A stretch of 64,000 nt of DNA, from positions 5,456,001-5,520,000 of the forward strand of contig NZ_CP026652.1 in assembly GCF_002946835.1 (NCBI RefSeq). The letters run 5' to 3'. This document shows, in pieces, positions 1 through 6,997 of this stretch (position 1 is its first letter; each line of letters begins with the position of its first letter). The position numbers and the translations under genes were made by a program. The notes below the pieces were generated by a model. The model was not told the DNA's origin. It saw nothing but the letters and a program-made list of their open reading frames with translations, and ran no database searches. The stretch is from Streptomyces dengpaensis. GTDB lineage: Bacteria; Actinomycetota; Actinomycetes; Streptomycetales; Streptomycetaceae.

Positions 1-63
1 CCGCTCCAGGCGTGCTGCTTCGGCGTTGTGGTCGACGTGCTCGGCAGGCGTGTCGGGGCGCAT
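1..63 (-). CDS. Possible 5' end of a leftward gene, cut by window edge
   Basis: An ATG on the minus strand opens a frame of 21 codons (MRPDTPAEHVDHNAEAARLE...) that runs off the window with no stop. The composition looks protein-like, but no strong ribosome binding site precedes the ATG and the product cannot be named from so few residues. It would be divergent from the sortase gene at 226. It could equally be chance open frame in GC-rich DNA. Confidence 0.3.
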   Translation of the reverse strand, partial: MRPDTPAEHVDHNAEAARLER

Positions 64-225
64 GGGGGACACCGTACTGCCGCCGGGGCGGTAAGGAGAG
101 AGACCTGCAGGCCAGAGGGGTGAGGGGCGCCCAGTTCCAGTCCCCTCGGCTGCGTACGGGCGTGTACGGGGCTGGTGACCTGAAGCGGTGGCCCTTATCG
201 TGCGCCCGGCGAAGGAGGCGTACGG

Positions 226-1035
226 ATGCGGGCTCCGGGGATCGTGCACCATGGCACTCGGCGGCGGCGGGCCGCGTACCGGCGTGCGGTGTGGAGCGGG
301 GCCGAGGCGCTGGTCACCGTCGGGGTGGTGCTGCTGCTCCTCGTCGTGCACCAGTTGTGGTGGACCAACCGGCAGGCCCAGCACAACGCCGAGCGCAAGG
401 TGCTGGCGCTGGAGCGTGAGTGGGGGAGTCCGTCGGTGGCGGAGGGGGTGAACGGCGAAGAGAGCGCTGGGAGTTCGGATGGCTCTGACGGGCGGGAGGC
501 TTCGAGCCCCACCGGTCAGCGGCGGCAGGGCGAAACCACCGGCACTACCGACACCACCGGCACGCCGCGCGCCCGCCCCGACCTCTCCCAGGCCTACGCC
601 ATCCTCACCATCCCCCGCCTCTCCCTCCGCGTCCCCGTCGCCGAGGGCATCAGCAAGCCGAGCGTCCTCAACAAGGGGTACGTCGGTCATTACCAGGGCA
701 CCCAACAGCCGGGCCAGGCAGGGAACTTCGCGGTCGCCGGGCACCGGAACACCCACGGTGAACCCTTCCGGTACATCAACCGGCTCCGGCGCGGCGACAC
801 GATCACGGTGGAGACCAAGGGCGCGGTCTACACGTACGCCGTCGACAAGACCCTTCCGCAGACCTCGGCGGGGGACGGTGGGGTCATCCGCAGCGTGCCG
901 CGCAGCGGGGTGCGGCCGTCGTACGGGTACGGCGAGCCCGCGTACTACATCACGCTCACCACCTGCACCCCCGAGTACTCGTCCAAGTACCGGCTCGTGG
1001 TGTGGGGGAAGCTGCGGTCCATGCGGCCCCGCTAG
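226..1035 (+). CDS. srtE: Class E sortase (membrane transpeptidase)
   Basis: A 269-residue class E sortase, which in streptomycetes cleaves LAxTG-type sorting signals and links secreted proteins to peptidoglycan. A basic N-terminus is followed by one membrane segment (about residues 26-46) and an acidic, Ser/Gly-rich linker. The catalytic sortase domain follows. The triad is visible: His173 (AGHRNTHG), Cys247 in TLTTC, and Arg256. The start is fixed by the AAGGAGG ribosome site at about 211-217, nine bases before the ATG. No sortase substrate is adjacent, but an LAxTG protein lies at 8625. Downstream it is convergent with the TPR-like gene. Family assignment is firm; the paralogue number (srtE1 or srtE2 type) is not decidable. 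Confidence 0.93.
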   Translation: MRAPGIVHHGTRRRRAAYRRAVWSGAEALVTVGVVLLLLVVHQLWWTNRQAQHNAERKVLALEREWGSPSVAEGVNGEESAGSSDGSDGREASSPTGQRRQGETTGTTDTTGTPRARPDLSQAYAILTIPRLSLRVPVAEGISKPSVLNKGYVGHYQGTQQPGQAGNFAVAGHRNTHGEPFRYINRLRRGDTITVETKGAVYTYAVDKTLPQTSAGDGGVIRSVPRSGVRPSYGYGEPAYYITLTTCTPEYSSKYRLVVWGKLRSMRPR

Positions 1036-1070
1036 CGCTCGCCGCAAGGCCGCAAGTACCCGAGTGAAGA

Positions 1071-1658
1071 CTAGAGCTGGGGCCGCCTCGGCGCCGGTCC
1101 CCTTCCCCGGGCGTGCAGCAGCACCGTGAGTTCGTGCTGGGCGACCACATCGCCCGCTTCGGCGTGCGAGCGGTACAGCGCCTCCGCTTCCGCGTGGCGG
1201 CCGAGTGCCACCAGACACCAGCCGAGGTCCCGCCAGGCGAAGCGGTGGCCCAGCTCGATCGCGAGGCGGTACCAGTCCATGGCGGCTTCCAGGGCGCCGT
1301 CCCGCCGTCTCCAGTAGCCCAGTTGGCCGGCGGCCCGTGCGCTGCCCGAGCGTGCCATCCCGGCCACTAGGTCCTCGGCCTCGGCCACTCGTCCCGAGGC
1401 CCAGCGGCGCATCTCCTGTGCCAGCGTGACCAGCCAGTCGGGGTCCCGCCGTACCTCGGCCTCGCGGCGGAGCCAGTGCTCGGCCTCCGCCTCGTAGCCG
1501 GGGTCCGTGTACGCGAGGCCGCTCGCCGTCCAGGCGAGTTCGCGCACCGCCTCCGGATGCCCGGCCTCGGCCAGCGGTACGAGCCATCGCTTCGCTTCCT
1601 CGCGGCGGCCTTGACGCAACAGCTCGCTGCCGCGTTGGTACTGGGCGGTGGAGTCCAT
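1071..1658 (-). CDS. Sel1/TPR-like repeat protein
   Basis: A 195-residue soluble protein built of Sel1/TPR-like helical pairs: repeated units such as AEAGHPEAVREL, MDWYRLAIELGH and AEALYRSHAEAGD carry the A-x-G and L-x-Y spacing of these folds. Such proteins act as protein-interaction scaffolds; no catalytic motif or signal peptide is present. The start at 1658 is chosen because AAGGTGG sits just upstream. A longer frame extends through the tandem repeat at 1726-1800 but lacks a ribosome site. The gene is convergent with the sortase and divergent from the FAH-family gene. No specific partner can be named. Confidence 0.8.
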   Translation of the reverse strand: MDSTAQYQRGSELLRQGRREEAKRWLVPLAEAGHPEAVRELAWTASGLAYTDPGYEAEAEHWLRREAEVRRDPDWLVTLAQEMRRWASGRVAEAEDLVAGMARSGSARAAGQLGYWRRRDGALEAAMDWYRLAIELGHRFAWRDLGWCLVALGRHAEAEALYRSHAEAGDVVAQHELTVLLHARGRGPAPRRPQL

Positions 1659-1725
1659 GATCAGCCACCTTATGGGGCAGCCTGCCCACGCGACGTGGAG
1701 CGTGGTGGAGCTGGCCCTGCTCTGC

Positions 1726-1800
1726 CCCGGACCCGTGCACCCCGGACCCGTGCACCCCGGACCCGTGCACCCCGGACCCGTGCACCCCGGACCCGTGCAG
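1726..1800. repeat. Five tandem 15-bp repeats
   Basis: The unit CCCGGACCCGTGCAC occurs five times head to tail, with a single change (final C to G) in the last copy. It lies in the 298-bp gap between the divergent TPR-like and FAH-family genes, so it may affect promoter spacing for either. Near-perfect identity of the copies indicates recent expansion or homogenisation. Confidence 0.95.
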
Positions 1801-1956
1801 GCCTCCTGAACGAGGGCTACCGGTCCAGTCCGTGAACAGGGTCTTGCGGACTGGACGCCGCGCTTGGAGGATCGACCAGTCCTCCGATGGCTGCGCGCCG
1901 GCCGCACTCCGGCCGTATCCAGCGGTCGACCGCCCGCGATCGAGGGAGTTCTGATC

Positions 1957-2814
1957 ATGAAGCTGCTGCGAGTCGGTACGGCGGGGGCGGAGCGGCCCGC
2001 GCTGCTCGACGCCGAGGGGACGCTCCGGGATCTGTCGGGCATTGTCCCGGACATCGACGGGGCAGTGCTCGCCGACGACGCGGCGCTCGGCCGGATCCGT
2101 TCCGCCGCCGAGGGTGGCGAGCTGCCCGCGCTGGACGCGGCCGGGCTGCGCGTCGGGCCGCCGCTCGCCCGCATCGGCAAGGTCGTGTGCATCGGGCTGA
2201 ACTACCACGACCACGCCCGCGAGACCGGCGCCGAGCCGCCCGCAGAGCCGGTGATCTTCTTCAAGGCGGCGGACACCGTGGTCGGGCCGAACGACACGGT
2301 GCTCGTGCCGCGCGGGTCGGTAAAGACCGACTGGGAGGTGGAGCTGGCGGTCGTCATCGGCCGTACGGCCCGCTACCTGGAGTCCCACGCGGAGGCGCTC
2401 GCGCACGTCGCCGGGTACGCGGTGGCGCACGACGTCTCCGAGCGGGAGTTCCAGATCGAGCGCGGCGGCACCTGGGACAAGGGCAAGAACTGCGAGACGT
2501 TCAACCCCTTGGGGCCGTGGCTGGTGACCGCCGACGAGGTGCCCGACCCGCAGAACCTCGCCCTCAGGCTCTGGGTCAACGGCGAGCTGAAGCAGGACGG
2601 CACGACCGCCGAGCAGATCTTCCCGGTCGCGGAAGTCGTGCGGTACGTCAGCCAGTTCATGACCCTGTACCCCGGTGACGTCATCAACACCGGTACGCCG
2701 GCGGGGGTCGCGCTCGGGCAGCCCGAGCCGAAGCCGTACTTGAAGGCCGGGGATGTTGTCGAGCTGGAAGTCGAGGGGCTGGGGCGGCAGCGGCAGGAGC
2801 TCAAGGACGCGTGA
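1957..2814 (+). CDS. Fumarylacetoacetate hydrolase (FAH) family protein
   Basis: A 285-residue cytoplasmic protein of the FAH superfamily, which hydrolyses C-C bonds of acylpyruvates or decarboxylates/isomerises related 2-oxoacids using a divalent metal. After a variable N-terminal part, the catalytic domain begins at KVVCIGLNYHDH (about residues 75-86). The expected acidic metal ligands are present: Glu127 and Glu129 in DWEVELAVVIG and Asp159 in AHDVSERE. The conserved GDVINTGTPAGV turn is near the C-terminus. The start ATG follows GAGGGAG; the longer upstream frame has no ribosome site. The substrate is unknown; it could be an acylpyruvase or a ureidoglycolate-lyase-like enzyme of a sugar-acid pathway. 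Confidence 0.9.
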   Translation: MKLLRVGTAGAERPALLDAEGTLRDLSGIVPDIDGAVLADDAALGRIRSAAEGGELPALDAAGLRVGPPLARIGKVVCIGLNYHDHARETGAEPPAEPVIFFKAADTVVGPNDTVLVPRGSVKTDWEVELAVVIGRTARYLESHAEALAHVAGYAVAHDVSEREFQIERGGTWDKGKNCETFNPLGPWLVTADEVPDPQNLALRLWVNGELKQDGTTAEQIFPVAEVVRYVSQFMTLYPGDVINTGTPAGVALGQPEPKPYLKAGDVVELEVEGLGRQRQELKDA

Positions 2815-2835
2815 GTGGTCCGCCGGGAGGGCGGA

Positions 2836-2921
2836 CCGGTCACGTCGGCAGTGACGCGAGCCGGCGTCACGTCTCGCGCCGGTCACGTCAGCAGTGACGC
2901 GAGCCGGCGCCACGCTTCGCG
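2836..2921. repeat. 43-bp tandem duplication at a gene 3' end
   Basis: Positions 2836-2878 and 2879-2921 are two adjacent copies of one 43-bp segment differing at four bases. The right copy contains the last codons and TGA of the LLM gene (stop 2883-2885); the left copy lies beyond the stop. The duplication leaves the protein intact and fills most of the gap to the convergent FAH-family gene. Confidence 0.92.
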
Positions 2922-3749
2922 CGGCAGGTCGTCCCTGTCTCCGCCGTCCACCACCTGGATAGCCACATGGTCCGCGCCCGCCTCGAAGAAGGCATTGATC
3001 CGGTCACGGATCCGGTCCTCGCCGCCCCACGCGTACAGCGCATCGATCAGGCGGTCGCTGCCGCCGGCGTCCAGGTCCTCCTCGGTGAAGCCGAGGCGCA
3101 GGAAGCTGTTGGTGTAGTTGGGGAGGGTGAGGTAGAAGGCGAGGGCCTCGCGGGCCAGGGCGCGGGCGCGGGTCGGGTCGGTCTCGAGGATGACCTTGAA
3201 CTCCGGTGCCAGCAACGGGGCTTCGCCCAGGATCTCGCGGGCCCGGGCGGTGTGCTCGGGGGTGACGAGGTAGGGGATCGCGCCCGCCGCCCGGTCACGG
3301 GACAGCTCCAGGGTCTTCGGGCCCTGCGCCCCCAGGACCCGTCGCCCGGCGGGGACTCCGGCCGCGTCCAGCGCGTCCAGGTAGGCGACCAGGGCCGAGT
3401 ACGGGCGGCGGTACTGGCTCTCGCGCTTGGCGTGGCTCACCCCGAGGCCGAGCACGAAGCGGCCGGGGTGGGCCGACTCCACCTCGGCGAAGGCCGCCGC
3501 GCTCGCGTCGGCGTCGTACTGCCAGATGCTCTGGATGCTGGTGCCGACGGCCAGGCGTGAGGTGGCTTCGAGCAGGGGCACGGCGTTCGGGGCGGCGCTG
3601 TTGCCGCCCAGCCAGACGGCGCCGTAGCCGAGGTCCTCGAGCTCGGCGGCGGCCTCGGCGATGTCGGTGCGCCGGGCCGGCTCCTCCGAGCGGAGTCCGA
3701 CGCTCCAGATGCCGTACCGGCCGACTGCTTCCTTCAGGGCGGTGCTCAT
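2883..3749 (-). CDS. LLM-class F420-dependent oxidoreductase (TIGR03620-like)
   Basis: A 288-residue luciferase-like TIM-barrel protein. Actinobacterial members of this group typically use coenzyme F420 to move hydride to an unknown substrate. Visible family features are YGIWSVGL at the N-terminus, the ELGY-type DLGYGAVWLGG strand, the SIWQYDA segment and RFVLGLGVSHA. The ATG at 3749 is preceded by a weak purine-rich stretch. Its 3' end carries the 43-bp tandem duplication. The upstream region separates it from the TnpB element. Substrate and cofactor choice (F420 versus FMN) are inferred from family resemblance only. Confidence 0.86.
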   Translation of the reverse strand: MSTALKEAVGRYGIWSVGLRSEEPARRTDIAEAAAELEDLGYGAVWLGGNSAAPNAVPLLEATSRLAVGTSIQSIWQYDADASAAAFAEVESAHPGRFVLGLGVSHAKRESQYRRPYSALVAYLDALDAAGVPAGRRVLGAQGPKTLELSRDRAAGAIPYLVTPEHTARAREILGEAPLLAPEFKVILETDPTRARALAREALAFYLTLPNYTNSFLRLGFTEEDLDAGGSDRLIDALYAWGGEDRIRDRINAFFEAGADHVAIQVVDGGDRDDLPREAWRRLASLLT

Positions 3750-4131
3750 GGGTTCGGGTCCCTCCGGGCGGATGTCGTTCCATGATCGCCGTCTGGTACG
3801 ACACCCTCAACCGGAGGGAACCTCCCGTTAATCCCGCCTAGTCCCGCCTGACCCGTCGGTGCTACCGGGATTCATTCGCAGTGCATCGGCCTTCAGGCCG
3901 GTGGTGAAGCGAATCTGTGACTGTGGCGCGGAGCGTCACGGGTGCTGTCCTGCGGAGCATGAGAGCGCAGGCGCCACCACGGCCGGCGCGGAGCGTCACG
4001 GGGTCCGATCCGGAGAGGCCGGGCAACGCCTCCCCCGTTCGGCCCGCTCTGTCCTGCCTGGTTTCAAGGGAGTACCGACCGTTCATACGTTCCCTCTGGT
4101 AGCGGGCGGCGCTCGTTCGTACGATCACCGC
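3750..4131. other. Non-coding left flank of the TnpB element
   Basis: This 382-bp stretch holds the start region of the LLM gene (to about 3840), the element's left-end hairpin (3887-3900) and the tnpB leader. Within the leader an 18-bp motif GGCGCGGAGCGTCACGGG occurs twice, at 3925-3942 and 3985-4002, exactly 60 bp apart. The repeats could be transposase-recognition or promoter elements. No further gene is seen. Confidence 0.6.
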
Positions 4132-5355
4132 ATGCAGCTTCGGTACGCCTTCAGGCTGTACCCGGAACCTGGCCAACGCCTCGCGCTGGCCAGGGCGTTC
4201 GGGTGCGCCCGCGTCGTGTACAACGATGCCGTGCGCGCCCGCGAGGACGCCCGCGGGGCGGGCGAACCCTTCCCCACGGCGGGTGTGCTGTCCCAGAAGC
4301 TGATCACCCAGGCCAAGCAGACACCCGAGCGGTCCTGGCTGGGCGAGGTCTCCGCGGTCGTCCTCCAGCAGTCCCTGCGCGACGCGGAGACCGCCTACAA
4401 GAACTTCTTCGCCTCCCTCAAGGGCGAGCGTAAGGGCGCGAAGACCGGTGCGCCCCGCTTCAAGTCCCGCAAGGACAGCCGTCAGTCGATCCGCTTCACG
4501 GCCAATGCCCGCTGGTCGATCACTGGTTCCGGGAGGCTGAACCTCCCGAAGATCGGCGCGGTGAAGGTGAAGTGGTCGAGGACCTTGCCCGCGCGGCCCT
4601 CCTCGGTCACCGTGGTCAAGGACGCGGCCGGACGGTACTTCGCCTCGTTCGTCGTTGACACCGACCCGGGCGCGGACGCCGCCCGGATGCCCGGCACCGA
4701 CCAGACGGTCGGCATCGACCTGGGCCTGACCCACTTCGCCGTCCTCTCCGACGGGACGAAGATCGACTCTCCTCGGTTTCTGCGCCGGGCGGAGAAGAAA
4801 CTGAAGAAGGCCCAGCGGGAGCTGTCCCGCAAGCAGAAGGGATCGAAGAACCGGGAGAAGGCCCGTCTGAAGGTCGCCCGCGCCCACGCGAAGGTGGCCG
4901 ATGCCCGCCGCGAGTTTCACCACCAGCTCTCCACTCAGCTGATCCGCGACAACCAAGCGATCGGCGTGGAGGACCTGGCGGTCCAAGGACTCGCGCGCAC
5001 CAGGCTGGCCAGGAGTGTCCATGACGCCGGATGGTCGGCGTTCGTGAACATGCTGGAGTACAAGGCGGCCCGGTACGGGCGGACCCTGGTCAAGATCGGC
5101 CGGTTCGAGCCGACCTCCCAGACCTGCTCGGCCTGCGGTATCAAAGACGGCCCCAAGCCCCTGAACGTCCGGGAATGGACCTGCACCGCCTGCGGCACCG
5201 TCCACGACCGGGACCACAATGCCGCGAAGAACGTCAAAACGGCCGCCGGACGGGCGGTGACAGCCTGCGGAGCGCCGGTAAGACCAGGACTCGTCCCGGC
5301 ACAGCGCGAAGAAACAGGAAGCCACGGATTCCCGCCCGAACCCTGTGCCGCGTAG
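4132..5355 (+). CDS. tnpB: TnpB, RNA-guided transposon-associated nuclease
   Basis: A 407-residue TnpB/OrfB protein, the ancestor-type relative of Cas12. TnpB proteins bind an omega-RNA made from the element's 3' end and cut DNA next to a short motif, which helps retain the element. The N-terminal HTH/wedge region opens with RYAFRLYPEPGQ. The RuvC-like nuclease residues are Asp196 (GIDLGL), Glu280 (GVEDLA) and Asp361 (DRDHNAAKN). The zinc ribbon CxxC...CxxC (TCSACG, TCTACG) lies between the last two. All catalytic residues are intact and the length is normal, so it may be active. The ATG at 4132 matches the family N-terminus; the longer upstream frame does not. Confidence 0.93.
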   Translation: MQLRYAFRLYPEPGQRLALARAFGCARVVYNDAVRAREDARGAGEPFPTAGVLSQKLITQAKQTPERSWLGEVSAVVLQQSLRDAETAYKNFFASLKGERKGAKTGAPRFKSRKDSRQSIRFTANARWSITGSGRLNLPKIGAVKVKWSRTLPARPSSVTVVKDAAGRYFASFVVDTDPGADAARMPGTDQTVGIDLGLTHFAVLSDGTKIDSPRFLRRAEKKLKKAQRELSRKQKGSKNREKARLKVARAHAKVADARREFHHQLSTQLIRDNQAIGVEDLAVQGLARTRLARSVHDAGWSAFVNMLEYKAARYGRTLVKIGRFEPTSQTCSACGIKDGPKPLNVREWTCTACGTVHDRDHNAAKNVKTAAGRAVTACGAPVRPGLVPAQREETGSHGFPPEPCAA

Positions 5356-5385
5356 CGGCACAGCAACGGACGAGAAGGCCAGAAT

Positions 5386-5405
5386 CCTCGGGCTTCAGCC
5401 CGAGG
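5386..5405 (+). other. Right-end hairpin / predicted omega-RNA 3' scaffold
   Basis: CCTCGGGCT, a short loop and AGCCCGAGG form a near-perfect stem 31 bases after the tnpB stop. In TnpB elements the guide-bearing omega-RNA spans the tnpB 3' end and the right-end hairpin. The guide would then be read from flanking DNA after about 5415, here the heme-degrading-protein gene. The role as omega-RNA is inferred from the family; expression was not shown. Confidence 0.6.
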
Positions 5406-5411
5406 AGCAAG

Positions 5412-5876
5412 TCAATCGGCCAGGAAGCGCTCCAGCGCCTCCACCACCATCGCGTGGTCCTCCACCTGCGGCAGGCCGGACACCACCACCGTGCCGATGA
5501 CGCCCGCGCCATCGACGGCGATCGGGAACGCGCCGCCGTGCGCCGCGTAGGCGTCGGGGTCGAGGCGCGAGGAGTCCTCGAACGTCGTGCCCTTGGCGCG
5601 GAAGCGGGAGCCGACCAGGAGCGAGGAGCAGCCGTAGCGCTCCACGACGCGGCGCTTGCGGTCGATCCAGGCGTCGTTGTCCGGGGTCGAGCCGGGCAGC
5701 GCCGCGTGGAAGAGCTGCTGGCCGCCGCGGCGGATGTCGATCGCGACGGGGGCGCGGCGCTCGCGGGCGAGCTCGACGAGGAGCGTGCCGAGGGCCCAGG
5801 CGTCGTCGTGCGTGAAGTGAGGGAGCGTCAGACGGCGCTCCTGCTCCTCCAGTTCGGCGATCTCCGGCGCGTTCAC
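5412..5876 (-). CDS. Heme-degrading / UPF0303 (GlcG-HbpS fold) protein
   Basis: A 154-residue protein of the HbpS/GlcG fold family often annotated as heme-degrading domain protein (UPF0303). Recognisable segments are FTHDDAWALGTLLVELA, the VAIDIRRGGQQLFHAALPGSTPDN core, and AHGGAFPIAV. The GTG start at 5876 overlaps the TGA of the upstream oxidoreductase in GTGA, so the two are translationally coupled. Its TGA at 5412-5414 falls inside the presumed right terminus of the TnpB element, so the native C-terminus may have been slightly altered. Members bind heme or act as small-molecule binding proteins; the role beside a sugar oxidoreductase is unknown. Confidence 0.82.
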   Translation of the reverse strand: MNAPEIAELEEQERRLTLPHFTHDDAWALGTLLVELARERRAPVAIDIRRGGQQLFHAALPGSTPDNDAWIDRKRRVVERYGCSSLLVGSRFRAKGTTFEDSSRLDPDAYAAHGGAFPIAVDGAGVIGTVVVSGLPQVEDHAMVVEALERFLAD

Positions 5877-6949
5877 AGGGACACCACCATTCCCTCGTGG
5901 ACGGAGCGGCGGGCCGCCTCCAGGACGTCGAGGGCGGCCGCGGCCTCGAGCGCGGTGACCGGGTTCGGGCCGCCGTCGCGGAGGGCGGCGGCGACGGCCG
6001 CGTAGTACGCGGGGTACGCGCCCGGGAGCGTGGGCTCGGGGCGACCGCCGCCCGTGAGCGGGGACTCGCCAGAGCCGACGCGGCCCCACAGGGACTCGGG
6101 CTCGACGCCCCACTCGGCCGTCGTGCCGGGGCGCTTGCCCTCGCGCAGGTCGGCCTCCTGCGGGTCGAGGCCGTACTTCACGTAACCGGCCCGCGAGCCC
6201 AGGACCCGCAAGCGCGGACCGAGTTGGGCGGTCGTCGCGGAGACGTAGAGGTGGGAGCGGACCCCGTTCTCGTGCGTGATCGCGATGAAGGTGTCGTCGT
6301 CGGTCTGCGCGCCCGGGCGGCGGATGTCCGACTCGGCGTACACCGAGGTCGCGGGGCCGAAGAGGACGAGCGCCTGGTCGACGACATGGCTGCCGAGGTC
6401 GTACAGCAGACCTCCGACCTCTGCCGGGTCGCCGGACTCGCGCCAGCCGCCCTTGAGCTGCGGGCGCCAGCGCTCGAAGCGGGACTCGAAGCGGTAGGCG
6501 TCGCCGAGCTCGCCCTCGTCGAGGAGCTTGCGGAGGGTCAGGAAATCGTTGTCCCAGCGGCGGTTCTGGAAGACGGAGAGGAGAAGGCCGCGTTCGTCGG
6601 CCAGGGCGGCCAGCTCGCGGGCCTCCGCCGCCGTACCGGCGAGGGGCTTGTCGACCACGACCGGGAGGCCCGCCTTGAGGGCGGCCGTCGCGATCGGGAC
6701 GTGGGTCTTGTTCGGGGAGGCGATGACGATCAGGTCCAGCTCGTCGGCGCGCGCCAGCAGCTCGTCGGGCGTCGCGGCGACCCGGAGGCCGTCGCCGAAC
6801 TCGGCGCGGGCCTGCTCCTGCCGCTCCGGGCTGGACGTGACGACCGTGTCGAGGGTCAGCCCCTCGGTCGCGGCGATCAGCGGGGCGTGGAAGACGGAGC
6901 CCGCGAGGCCGTAGCCGACGAGGCCCACACGGAGGGGAGTACCAGTCAT
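5873..6949 (-). CDS. Gfo/Idh/MocA-family oxidoreductase
   Basis: A 358-residue NAD(P)-dependent sugar or inositol dehydrogenase-like protein. The N-terminal Rossmann fold shows GLVGYGLAGSVFHAPL (GxGxxG, residues 7-12). The hallmark DKPLAG supplies the catalytic Lys, and the C-terminal alpha/beta domain carries LYDLGSHVVDQAL with its conserved His. The ATG at 6949 has AGGA upstream; a start 12 codons earlier would lie inside the operator. It is the first gene of a two-gene leftward operon with the heme-degrading-family gene. It is divergent from a ROK regulator that very likely controls it through the palindrome at 6957-6981. The sugar substrate is unknown. Confidence 0.9.
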   Translation of the reverse strand: MTGTPLRVGLVGYGLAGSVFHAPLIAATEGLTLDTVVTSSPERQEQARAEFGDGLRVAATPDELLARADELDLIVIASPNKTHVPIATAALKAGLPVVVDKPLAGTAAEARELAALADERGLLLSVFQNRRWDNDFLTLRKLLDEGELGDAYRFESRFERWRPQLKGGWRESGDPAEVGGLLYDLGSHVVDQALVLFGPATSVYAESDIRRPGAQTDDDTFIAITHENGVRSHLYVSATTAQLGPRLRVLGSRAGYVKYGLDPQEADLREGKRPGTTAEWGVEPESLWGRVGSGESPLTGGGRPEPTLPGAYPAYYAAVAAALRDGGPNPVTALEAAAALDVLEAARRSVHEGMVVSL

Positions 6950-6956
6950 GAGTCCT

Positions 6957-6981
6957 ACTTTCGCAACGCTGTTGCCAAAGT
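6957..6981. promoter_or_regulatory. Palindromic operator between oxidoreductase and ROK genes
   Basis: A 25-bp inverted repeat centred on 6969 pairs 10 of 12 positions (ACTTT-n-GCAAC ... GTTGC-n-AAAGT). It lies 8 bp upstream of the oxidoreductase start and 17 bp upstream of the ROK regulator start. The position between divergent genes fits an operator bound by the ROK protein, coupling its own synthesis to that of the operon. Binding is inferred. Confidence 0.75.
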
Positions 6982-6997
6982 GCAAGCGCGGGGGACA

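Larger units (their letters stand above)
3870..5415 (+). mobile_element. IS605/IS1341-type element carrying tnpB only
   Basis: A solitary tnpB gene is bracketed by two subterminal hairpins sharing a TTCA loop: CGGCC/GGCCG at 3887-3900 on the left and an 8-9 bp stem at 5386-5405 on the right. IS200/IS605 elements have such imperfect palindromes at both ends instead of terminal inverted repeats, and do not duplicate the target. No tnpA is present, so movement would need a TnpA from elsewhere. The right end appears to finish at GTCAA (5411-5415), which contains the stop codon of the neighbouring leftward gene. Exact ends, especially the left, are estimates. Confidence 0.72.

Noticed and set aside
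3862..5361. A 499-codon open frame antisense to the whole tnpB gene
   Set aside because: It mirrors codon bias of tnpB on the opposite strand, is rich in Gly/Arg/Leu low-complexity sequence and has no recognisable domain; long antisense frames are routine in GC-rich coding DNA.
5897..6990. A long plus-strand frame upstream of and continuous with the ROK regulator
   Set aside because: It lies antisense to the Gfo/Idh oxidoreductase, whose motifs are clear, and has Gly/Arg/Ala/Val-rich shadow composition. The ROK protein begins at about 6998.
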